This document shows positions 1 to 6,305 of a stretch of 6,899 nucleotides of DNA, piece after piece. Origin of the DNA: JBEGQX01 sp041180805 (GTDB lineage Bacteria; Planctomycetota; Planctomycetia; Gemmatales; Gemmataceae); assembly GCA_041180805.1 (NCBI GenBank), contig JBEGQX010000222.1, positions 1 to 6,899 of the forward strand, given 5' to 3'. A model generated the notes under the pieces. It worked only from the letters and a program-made list of their open reading frames with translations, made no database searches and had not been told where the DNA came from. Position 1 is the stretch's first letter. Each line of letters begins with the position of its first letter. Position numbers and translations under genes: made by a program.

Positions 1-1919
1 ACCAAAATTTCCCTGTCGGTGGCAGGCTTTACATCTTCAGCCTCCAAGACTTTTCCGGAGAGCTCCTTTATTTTTATTAATGCATCTTTCATTGAGAAAA
101 CTTTACCCTCATCGTAAACATCAACGATCTTCCATAATTCACCATCAGGCTTAAAGCCAACCATAAAATGCCCGGGGAACCCGAAACCCTCCATGGGAAC
201 CCCTAACGATCTTGCCAACTGCATGTAAACAATACTGAGAGTAATAGGGATACCCTCCCTATCATCAAGAACTTCAGACATACAACTGTTTGATTTGCTG
301 TAATAATCATGAATGCTGCCATGAAACCCTTTTTCAGCAAAAAAGAATTTATTCAAAATCTCAATCTTATTTTCAGCAGTGATCTTTTGAGCCGGCAACA
401 TAGTTTTCAGACTCTTCTCCATGGCCTGATAAACTTCCATGTATTCTGAGACGTGAATTTCCGGGTGCTCCATTTTGCTAATCCAAAGGGCAACCTCCAC
501 AAGATTCGCATTTTTTTCCTTCGCAAGTTTGTTCAAGCTTGAAAGTATTTCCTTCTGAGCAACCTCCTCCTTTAGAGACTTTAGCTTATTGATTTTTTCA
601 AGCTGGATTTTGATCTCACCATCAATGGCTTTTTTGGCAAGTTCCGCTTTTCTGACAAGGCTTTCCACTGGTTCATTTTGGTTACTATTTGAGACGAGTT
701 CGCCTATGGCATTTTTTATATCCTGTATTGCCTTGGGATCTTGATCTTGAAGTTTACCTAACTTAAAACCTTTAAACTGCGCCTTTGTGCCACGAAATCT
801 TGCCAGTCCAACAGATCCCATGACGGATTCATCTGTTTGAACCTCATAAACCAATTTTCCGTTTAAATAACAATTGAACATTTTCCCCAGAACCACAACT
901 CTTAGATGATTCCAATCGAGCTTGCTGTAAAATTCAAAACTTTCCTGTTTGAGCACCTGCCAGGAATAAACATCCGGCCCCTTGAAATGAGTAAGGCGCA
1001 TTTGAGAATTCGAGGGATAAAAACCATACTGCCTGTTTTGACTATCGGAACCAAACACAATACCCGCTGCACCCGTTTCATCATCCAGCTTAACCCAACA
1101 TTCCACCTCATAAGATTTTTCTGGGACCTTCTTTTTTGAAATAAGGAGTGATCGTCCTCCAAAACCATTTCCATTACCTTCGCCAAAAATTTTGCCAGCG
1201 CGCTGCCGCCATTTTCCCTCAAAAATCTGATCCCACAGAGAATCGTCCAAAGCTCCAATAGTTGCCCAAGCTTTCATGGAAACGGATATTGGCTTTTGAT
1301 TGAGGAGTTTCTTGAGAGAATCCACGGGAACCGCAAAACCCAAGTTTTCTGTCACAAGTGATTTGATGGTGACAACTCCCAGAACCTTGCTATCAGAATT
1401 AACAATAGGGCCCCCACTGTTACCTGGCTCAATGGGTATTGCCAGTTGAAGCATCTCCCGCCCATCTATTTCACGTTTTCCTGACAGAACGCCAGACACA
1501 ACACTGTGTTTTAACCCCTGCGGATTACCAACAGCAACAATTGGAACCCCGGACCTTGCATCTTTATTGGTAGCCAATTCAAGCCATTTATCAGGCTTTA
1601 CGGATCCCCGTATAACAGCGAGATCATTTTCACGATCAATGTGAACAATTTCGGTAGCTTCAACGGATTTGCCATCAAAACTTTCAATGATTACTTTCTT
1701 GCCTTCGCCAATAACGTGGTAATTAGTGGCAATAAGCCCATCCTTGGAAATATAAAACCCGGTGCCAAGCGCTTCCCTGCCTTCATTTCTGCCGACAGTC
1801 TTCAAAACCACAATGCTGGGACGCACCTGAAGATTGATATTTTCGACGATTCCAGAATTTTCATTCTTTTGTGAAAATGCAAGTAAACAAAGGAAACCAA
1901 CCTGTTTAAGGAAAAGCAT
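1..1919 (-). CDS. Exported trypsin-like serine protease fused to a LamG/DUF1080-like module and a SirB1 (Transglut_core2) domain; 3' end outside the window
   Basis: The frame is open for 639 codons and runs off the left edge. The start at 1919 is firm: an in-frame TGA lies directly before it, and AGGGGG sits 5 nt upstream. Residues 1-16 are hydrophobic and resemble a short signal peptide, so the protein probably acts outside the cytoplasmic membrane. Residues about 28-207 are an HtrA/trypsin-like protease with all three catalytic residues: H68 in TNYHV, D99 in RENDLAV and S168 in GNSGGP. No PDZ domain follows. Residues 218-390 look like a concanavalin/LamG fold of the DUF1080 kind, with WNHLRVVV, CYLNGKLVYEV and a closing GSVGLARFRGT strand set. 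A Lys/Glu-rich helical linker follows (about 391-500). Residues about 515-630 match the SirB1 N-terminal/Transglut_core2 family: DDREGIPITLSIVY, then GFGFPGHFMVGF with H584, and D600 further on. C546 could be the nucleophile, but that is uncertain. Domain names come from remembered motifs. The native substrate is unknown. Confidence 0.88.
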   Translation of the reverse strand, partial: MLFLKQVGFLCLLAFSQKNENSGIVENINLQVRPSIVVLKTVGRNEGREALGTGFYISKDGLIATNYHVIGEGKKVIIESFDGKSVEATEIVHIDRENDLAVIRGSVKPDKWLELATNKDARSGVPIVAVGNPQGLKHSVVSGVLSGKREIDGREMLQLAIPIEPGNSGGPIVNSDSKVLGVVTIKSLVTENLGFAVPVDSLKKLLNQKPISVSMKAWATIGALDDSLWDQIFEGKWRQRAGKIFGEGNGNGFGGRSLLISKKKVPEKSYEVECWVKLDDETGAAGIVFGSDSQNRQYGFYPSNSQMRLTHFKGPDVYSWQVLKQESFEFYSKLDWNHLRVVVLGKMFNCYLNGKLVYEVQTDESVMGSVGLARFRGTKAQFKGFKLGKLQDQDPKAIQDIKNAIGELVSNSNQNEPVESLVRKAELAKKAIDGEIKIQLEKINKLKSLKEEVAQKEILSSLNKLAKEKNANLVEVALWISKMEHPEIHVSEYMEVYQAMEKSLKTMLPAQKITAENKIEILNKFFFAEKGFHGSIHDYYSKSNSCMSEVLDDREGIPITLSIVYMQLARSLGVPMEGFGFPGHFMVGFKPDGELWKIVDVYDEGKVFSMKDALIKIKELSGKVLEAEDVKPATDREIL

Positions 1920-1924
1920 TCATG

Positions 1925-1930
1925 CCCCCT
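1925..1930 (-). promoter_or_regulatory. Shine-Dalgarno sequence deciding the start of the protease fusion gene
   Basis: On the minus strand AGGGGG lies 5 nt before the ATG at 1919. Another ATG at 1923 overlaps this region, but it is only 1 nt from the SD and its frame stops after five codons, so 1919 is the real start. A weak TACAAT at 1956-1951 could be a -10 box, but no convincing -35 was found at normal spacing. Confidence 0.6.
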
Positions 1931-2048
1931 TTGAAGTTTTAGTTGTATGTATTGTAGCGTCTTTGCCTTTGCACCATCTAATTGTTTTCAATGGGCCAAT
2001 TCTTTTTGTTCTACCACCGTTTTATTGAGATTAATTGATTCATTTTAA

Positions 2049-2063
2049 TGGTAAAGTTTACCA
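2049..2063. promoter_or_regulatory. 15-bp perfect palindrome, possible operator
   Basis: TGGTAAAGTTTACCA consists of two perfect 7-bp arms around one central base. The flanking bases (A at 2048, G at 2064) do not extend the symmetry. It lies between the two divergent genes and ends 8 bases before the candidate -35 box of the rightward gene, which is a natural place for a dimeric regulator. There is no direct evidence that a protein binds it. It could be autoregulated by the neighbouring HTH protein, but that is a guess. Confidence 0.4.
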
Positions 2064-2070
2064 GCTTTAT

Positions 2071-2098
2071 TTGCTTTCATGATATTTGGGTTTAGAAT
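2071..2098 (+). promoter_or_regulatory. Possible sigma-70 promoter for the HTH protein gene
   Basis: TTGCTT (2071-2076) and TAGAAT (2093-2098) are separated by 16 bases and resemble -35 and -10 boxes. Transcription would start near 2105, giving a leader of about 60 nt. The match is imperfect, and AT-rich DNA yields such pairs by chance. Confidence 0.3.
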
Positions 2099-2163
2099 CG
2101 TATTAGAAGCACTCATGGGTGGGGTCTTCAGAGTTCAAATCTTGTTAAATCCGGGTTGGAATT

Positions 2164-3480
2164 ATGTCCAATTATTATTCCTTGGAAGATGCTGCTGCCA
2201 AGCTAAACATGAGCGTGGATGCCCTGCGAGAACTGGCAAAGAAAAGAGAGATTCGTTCTTTCCAGGATCGAGGCACACTAAGATTTAAAAGCGAAGATAT
2301 TGAAGCGCGGTTAAATCAACCTTCAACCACAGAAGAGCCAAGAGAATTTGAACTTGAATTGGATCTTCCAGGAACAGAACCAACCCCTGAACAACCATTA
2401 GCCGCGAATCAGGAAGAGACCCCATTAAATATAGACTTGGATTTGGGGTTAGATAGTTTCACCCTGCCAACAGATCATGAAACACCAAATCAAGCTCCGG
2501 CAACCAATGATCCCAGCACCAGCTCAGGTGAAGTTTTGGGGATCCAAGGGGACGCCAGCGATTCTGGCGCACTAAGTTTCGACCTTCAATCGGATTCTTC
2601 TTCGGATAGCGACTCATCATCCATGATAGAGCCACCCAAAGAATCACCATTTGAACTTTCCGAACCAGTTATCGATTTAGGTAGTGACACAATTGGATTG
2701 GTGTCAGATTCGGACTCGGATTCGTCACCTTCCCTCAATCAGCCAACCATGGGTGAAATTAGCGTAGAAAATGCTGAAGTATCCCTTGATGACAGCATGA
2801 TTAGCAGCCAAAGCCCCAGTAGCTCTATCGAAGTAAATGCGGCCCAAATCAGTGAAGATTCCAGCGAATTCGAATTATCGATTGACGATTCCGGCTCGAT
2901 GATGAGTGCAGATTCTCAAATTGAACCTGGATCAGGGACTGAACTTTCCGATGATTCTGGAAGTGAATTTGAATTAACACTGGATGATGGGGTTGATAAT
3001 AGTTCTGAAATCCAACTTTCCGAGGGAAGCGACTTGGAAAGCAGTGATTTTGAACTTGAAGCCAGCGAAAGTGATTCAGGTTCGCAAATAGTTGAGGTTG
3101 AAGGTGGTGGCGATGCGGACATGATGGAACAAACCGCGGAATTTGCCAGTGCCGACGAATTGGAAGTGGTTGAAGACAGTAGTTCAAGTCAAGTGGTGGC
3201 CGTTGACGAAGTCGGAGATATCGAGGAAGCTGTTGAAGAGGTTTCAGAAGAAATAGTCGAAGAGGAAGAGACTTTATCACCAATTACGGCAACTGCGGCA
3301 GAAACCCCTTGGGGCATATTGCCAGCATTGGTTTTGATTCCTGGCGTTATCATTTTATCCATCGTAAGCCTCATGAGTTTCGAGCTTATGAGAGGTTTAT
3401 ATGGGTACAATAAGGGTACCGGTTTTACCAGTGTCATCCTAAAACCTATCGCAGAAATGTTTACCGAACTACCCAAATAA
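2164..3480 (+). CDS. Membrane-anchored helix-turn-helix protein with a long acidic Ser/Asp/Glu-rich region
   Basis: 438 residues. The start is the first ATG after an in-frame TAA at 2146-2148; the ribosome site is weak (TTGGA). Residues 4-51 form an excisionase/MerR-like winged HTH: YYSLEDAAAKLNMS, a recognition-helix region around DALRELAKKREI, then the wing RSFQDRGTLRFKSEDIEARL. Residues about 52-375 are low complexity, rich in Ser, Asp and Glu and very acidic, with recurring FEL-type motifs. Residues 382-406 are a strong hydrophobic segment that looks like a single membrane helix, followed by a 32-residue tail with several basic residues (410-438). The visible order suggests a DNA-binding head held at the membrane by a flexible acidic tether, with the N-terminus in the cytoplasm. 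Proteins of this layout are, from memory, found in planctomycetes as uncharacterised HTH-domain proteins. Target DNA and function are unknown. It is convergent with the isomerase-like gene, 5 bases away. Confidence 0.88.
   Translation: MSNYYSLEDAAAKLNMSVDALRELAKKREIRSFQDRGTLRFKSEDIEARLNQPSTTEEPREFELELDLPGTEPTPEQPLAANQEETPLNIDLDLGLDSFTLPTDHETPNQAPATNDPSTSSGEVLGIQGDASDSGALSFDLQSDSSSDSDSSSMIEPPKESPFELSEPVIDLGSDTIGLVSDSDSDSSPSLNQPTMGEISVENAEVSLDDSMISSQSPSSSIEVNAAQISEDSSEFELSIDDSGSMMSADSQIEPGSGTELSDDSGSEFELTLDDGVDNSSEIQLSEGSDLESSDFELEASESDSGSQIVEVEGGGDADMMEQTAEFASADELEVVEDSSSSQVVAVDEVGDIEEAVEEVSEEIVEEEETLSPITATAAETPWGILPALVLIPGVIILSIVSLMSFELMRGLYGYNKGTGFTSVILKPIAEMFTELPK
2344..3060 (+). repeat. 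Degenerate FEL-containing acidic motifs inside the HTH protein gene
   Basis: The protein repeats a loose unit of the form (E/D)FEL-x-(L/I)-(D/E) within Ser/Asp runs: EFELELDLPG at residue 61, FELSEPVIDLGSD at 163, EFELSIDDSGS at 235, EFELTLDDG at 268 and DFELEASESDSGS at 295. The copies at 235 and 268 are the closest. Spacing is irregular and the DNA is diverged, so these are old or selected protein motifs, not recent tandem duplications. Confidence 0.6.
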
Positions 3481-3496
3481 CGTCATCATTTGGGTA
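3470..3496. terminator. Inverted repeat across the convergent gene ends, possible bidirectional terminator
   Basis: TACCCAAAT (3470-3478) and ATTTGGGTA (3488-3496) form a perfect 9-bp stem with a 9-nt loop. The structure contains both stop codons (TAA at 3478-3480, TGA at 3488-3486), so it could end transcription from either side. The stem is modest in GC and neither strand shows a clear run of U after it, so Rho-independent activity would be weak. Confidence 0.45.
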
Positions 3497-4745
3497 AATT
3501 AAATATTCGTTCAGAATTGCCGCGCAAAATCAACAAGCCAAGGTCTACTGCCTGATCTTCAGTCATGGCTTTTGTCTGGACAAAATCATGCGCCAGGACT
3601 TTGGCAAGAATTCTTCGATACATATTAAATTTAGGCAGACCAAATTCAAGCTTGTACATATCGCTGTAATAACCAATTTGCTTGGTCTTTGGAACCGCCT
3701 GTAATCTGGCCCGGGTATCCTGCTCGATATAAACAGGAATATTCGAATACCACCAATGGCCACTTGTCACAACATTCGGGAAAATCCAACTATAGCTTGC
3801 CAACTCCTGATTTTGATTTGATGTTAGAACCGAAACACAAAAGGTTACAGAGGGAAAAGCATTAAATAGCTTTTTGTATTGGTAAAGGGACACTCTTTGA
3901 TCAAAAAGATCCTGTCCTTGGTAAACACCATTCTCATAGACCCGACGATTGACACCTATCATCAAATCAAAAGGTAATTGGAAGTCGTTACATTTTTCAG
4001 CAAGTTTCCAGAAGATGCCACTTTTCCAAGCATTAGAATCAAAATCATTATCCCTAAAACATTTATCTAAATCCGAATTTGAAACTTGTTCCGGGGAAAA
4101 ATCAGGGGGCAATGAAATAGCACAGGCCCTGGCGTTATTTCCGGTAAAGTGCTTAAACAATACATCAAGGGCTTGATCTAACTCTTTGGAATTTTGCGGA
4201 TTACACCCGGTGATTTTTTTCAATCGATCCCTAACATTATTCCTGCCGAAGTGAAACACTAACTCATCTGTCCTAAGGCAGGGAATGTAAAACTGAGTGT
4301 CAAAACCCTTCAATGGATCATCAAAATCATTGGTTAGAAATATTCTTTCGAGCTTTGAGAGTGAGAGGACTTGTTTTTCCCAATCTCCTGAGGCCATTTT
4401 CTTCTCTGCAGAAGACCATAACCAATCTGAATCTTTAACAGTAATTTTATCTCCCGTAAAACCTAAAAAGGTTTGAGCAATTTCCAAAAACCATGAATAT
4501 TGCGCCGTATTATCAAACCTGTCCATAAATCGAATGATTTCCCGGACTTTTTCCTGGCCAGGCACTGTCGGTTCAAGAAATTTTTTGTCCATACCGGCGG
4601 AATGCGCCAATTCGGTGTAGTAGTGATACCCAAGAATATCCTCGAGGGACTTTGAAGGTGCCGCCAAAGGATTTATGTGGGAATGGGGATCAAGAATTGG
4701 CTTTTGAACAAGAGCCTTATAAATATTTTCCGCAACTTTTTCCAT
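3486..4745 (-). CDS. Divergent uronate isomerase-family (UxaC-like, amidohydrolase superfamily) protein
   Basis: 419 residues, shorter than classical UxaC (about 470). ATG 4745 is the only usual start between the permease stop and the conserved N-terminus; AGGG lies 5 nt upstream. UxaC interconverts D-glucuronate/D-fructuronate and D-galacturonate/D-tagaturonate in the cytoplasm. Sequence support, by motif memory: a metal-binding HxH (H21, H23 in DPHSHINP), LTNDFDDPL (137-145) where UxaC has its TDDP motif, PCLRTDELV (155-163) like the PTFRPD region, PFDLMIGVNRRVY (258-270) like the MQLHIG strand, SGHWWYSNIP (328-337) like the GWWFND loop, and SDMYKL with D362 followed by YRRIL (376-380), like TDSRSF...FRRIL. 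The UxaC segment around GCRSSDHGL is poorly kept here (ARACAISLPPDF, 205-216), so the substrate may not be an ordinary hexuronate. It is probably the last gene of the ABC transporter operon. Family membership is fairly sure; the reaction is not. Confidence 0.8.
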   Translation of the reverse strand: MEKVAENIYKALVQKPILDPHSHINPLAAPSKSLEDILGYHYYTELAHSAGMDKKFLEPTVPGQEKVREIIRFMDRFDNTAQYSWFLEIAQTFLGFTGDKITVKDSDWLWSSAEKKMASGDWEKQVLSLSKLERIFLTNDFDDPLKGFDTQFYIPCLRTDELVFHFGRNNVRDRLKKITGCNPQNSKELDQALDVLFKHFTGNNARACAISLPPDFSPEQVSNSDLDKCFRDNDFDSNAWKSGIFWKLAEKCNDFQLPFDLMIGVNRRVYENGVYQGQDLFDQRVSLYQYKKLFNAFPSVTFCVSVLTSNQNQELASYSWIFPNVVTSGHWWYSNIPVYIEQDTRARLQAVPKTKQIGYYSDMYKLEFGLPKFNMYRRILAKVLAHDFVQTKAMTEDQAVDLGLLILRGNSERIFNLPK

Positions 4746-4796
4746 GTTAGCCCTAACCTTCCAAAAAATTCTGAAGCCAAATATAGAGTTTTTACA
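4746..4796 (-). promoter_or_regulatory. Intra-operon spacer with the ribosome-binding site of the isomerase-like gene
   Basis: These 51 bases separate the permease stop from the isomerase-like start. GGAAGG (4762-4757) and AGGG (4754-4751) are candidate SD sites, 11 and 5 nt from the ATG. GTTAG and CTAAC flank a GG next to the start codon and could form a very small hairpin covering AGGG. No promoter or terminator was recognised, which favours co-transcription with the transporter. Confidence 0.4.
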
Positions 4797-6305
4797 TCAA
4801 CTCCAAATCCAATCACCAGAGCGCATTTTCACAATAATCCAATGACTGATCAATGAAGTAATTACGCCTATTCCCAAAAGAACCAAACATCCCTGAAAAA
4901 AAATGGATTCCTGAAAAGATGAATTTCCCTTATAAGAAAGCAATTCCCTAATTGCCTGCAAAGCCCAACCCTGTGGGGTCAAAATTGACAGACTTTTCGC
5001 GTAATCAGGCATTATCTCCAAAGGAAACACACAACCGCCAAGAACTCCAAAAAACAGAAAAACAACCCCTGAAACGAAAACTAACTGGGTTTCATTAGAA
5101 ACCAGAAAACCTAATAAAGTGGAAATACCAGCCACACAAAAGGAAATGCAAAAAAGGAAAATTAATAAAAAACTAAAACGATGAACTAATGAAGTTTCCA
5201 CATACGCCAATTCAAAACCTAAAAAAAATACACCCATCAGTATCATTAAGCCAACCTGCAAAACGGTTAAAATGATTATCGGAAACATCTTTCCAAGAAG
5301 TATTACCCCATTACCGACATGGGTATAAAAAATCCTTTGCATGGTAGATTGTTTTTTTTCAGCGACAATATTCCAGCCCGAAACAAACAGAAATACAAAG
5401 GAAAACAATACTGTCATCGATGGGACAAAAATCTGAAAGCGAACAACAGATTTATCAATTTTCCTAATTGTGTCTTGTGATTCATCTTGAGAAATAATGA
5501 TCCCGTTATCAAGCATGGATTTTGTAAGGCTGGCCCAAGTTTTTCCAGTAAGGTTGTATTTTTCAAATTGCCCGCTGAGTGCGTTCTGTATTCCATTTCC
5601 CACCTTGGATCTGTATTCATCCATCATTTTTTTGTCACCAGCAGCGGCAAGTTCCAGCAATTCCCCCAATGCAAGTTTTTCCTTGGAAACCAAAAACCTC
5701 AACTTGGGTGGAACTGGTAAGGAAACCTCCCTTCCAAGTAATTCAATAAAAGAAGGATCACCTAATTTTTCAAACGCCCGACCAATCATGTATGGAAGAA
5801 CCACACGCAAAAGGGAGACTTGGGCAAATTGCTGCATCAGCGCTGCGGTGGCTGGCTGTTTGCTATCCCTTAAAACTTCAACCCCTAATCTTTCAAGATA
5901 TACTCCATCCCTATGAAACGGATTGATGCCTTCTCTTAGAAATGAACATTGGTTTACTTTTTCACTGAATACGGTATGAAACACTATTACTGCCGCCCGA
6001 TCATGATTTTCAACCAGCCTTTTGGCTTCAGTTAAATCAGCCAATTCCTCAACAAGCATATTCGGCGTTTGTTGAAAATCCTCAACGGCAAGCCTTGCCC
6101 AGCTCTTATTTTGAAGGCCTGATCCTGAATCCAAAACTAATACACTGATGCGCATGCTATCATTACGATTCGAAAAGGCCCTTTCATCTACAAGAAATCC
6201 CAATCCAAATATCACCAAACAAGGCAGAATAAAAAGCATGAACAATGTCAGGCGATCCCTGCATAGAATTAGTAAGTCCTTATAAACCAGATGAATAAAA
6301 CTCAT
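4797..6305 (-). CDS. ABC-2 type transporter permease with a large extracytoplasmic domain
   Basis: 502 residues with the ABC2_membrane_3 layout of YhhJ/YbhR-like exporters. A short cytoplasmic N-terminal helix (VYKDLLILCRDRL) precedes TM1 (about 20-39). A large soluble region of about 250 residues (40-288) would lie outside the membrane. Five more membrane segments follow at about 290-313, 338-364, 376-402, 405-427 and 469-492. Between TM2 and TM3, VAEKKQSTMQRIF (314-326) matches the usual E-K-x-x-x-T/R segment that contacts the ATPase. GGCVFPLEIMPDYAKSLSILTPQGWALQAI (in two parts, 423-436 and 437-452) is the typical ABC-2 signature loop before the last helix. The start ATG at 6305 overlaps the ATPase stop as ATGA, so the two are translationally coupled and form one transporter. 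Such pairs export drugs, lipids, polysaccharides or proteins; nothing here fixes the cargo. Confidence 0.92.
   Translation of the reverse strand: MSFIHLVYKDLLILCRDRLTLFMLFILPCLVIFGLGFLVDERAFSNRNDSMRISVLVLDSGSGLQNKSWARLAVEDFQQTPNMLVEELADLTEAKRLVENHDRAAVIVFHTVFSEKVNQCSFLREGINPFHRDGVYLERLGVEVLRDSKQPATAALMQQFAQVSLLRVVLPYMIGRAFEKLGDPSFIELLGREVSLPVPPKLRFLVSKEKLALGELLELAAAGDKKMMDEYRSKVGNGIQNALSGQFEKYNLTGKTWASLTKSMLDNGIIISQDESQDTIRKIDKSVVRFQIFVPSMTVLFSFVFLFVSGWNIVAEKKQSTMQRIFYTHVGNGVILLGKMFPIIILTVLQVGLMILMGVFFLGFELAYVETSLVHRFSFLLIFLFCISFCVAGISTLLGFLVSNETQLVFVSGVVFLFFGVLGGCVFPLEIMPDYAKSLSILTPQGWALQAIRELLSYKGNSSFQESIFFQGCLVLLGIGVITSLISHWIIVKMRSGDWIWS

Larger units (their letters stand above)
1920..2163. 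other. Divergent intergenic region between the protease fusion and the HTH protein genes
   Basis: This 244-base, AT-rich stretch separates two divergent start codons and must hold the promoters of both genes unless the leftward one is transcribed from further away. It contains the SD of the leftward gene, a 15-bp palindrome (2049-2063) and a possible rightward promoter (2071-2098). No tRNA, riboswitch-like fold or plausible short gene was recognised; the short open frames here have no family resemblance and overlap the neighbouring genes. Confidence 0.75.

Noticed and set aside
902..1258. A 118-codon minus-strand open frame inside the protease fusion gene
   Set aside because: It is in another frame of the long gene running 1919 to 1, whose protein shows clear domains; the shorter frame has no recognisable features.
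1641..2028. Short plus-strand open frames near the start of the protease gene
   Set aside because: They lie opposite the protease domain or in the intergenic region, and lack family resemblance and good ribosome sites.
2459..3283. Minus-strand open frames opposite the acidic region of the HTH protein
   Set aside because: Low-complexity Ser/Asp/Glu codons produce long antisense open frames; the translations are composition artefacts.
3421..3446. GGTTTTA / TAAAACC inverted repeat with a 12-nt loop, considered as a second terminator
   Set aside because: It lies inside the HTH coding sequence, is AT-rich and has no U run after it. It could still help end leftward transcripts, but the support is too weak to annotate.
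4758..4776. CTTC...GAAG hairpin between the permease and isomerase-like genes as a terminator
   Set aside because: Only four base pairs around a loop of 11 nt; too weak, and it would separate genes that otherwise look like one operon.
5487..5916. Plus-strand open frames opposite the permease
   Set aside because: They are antisense to a well-supported membrane protein and show no motifs.
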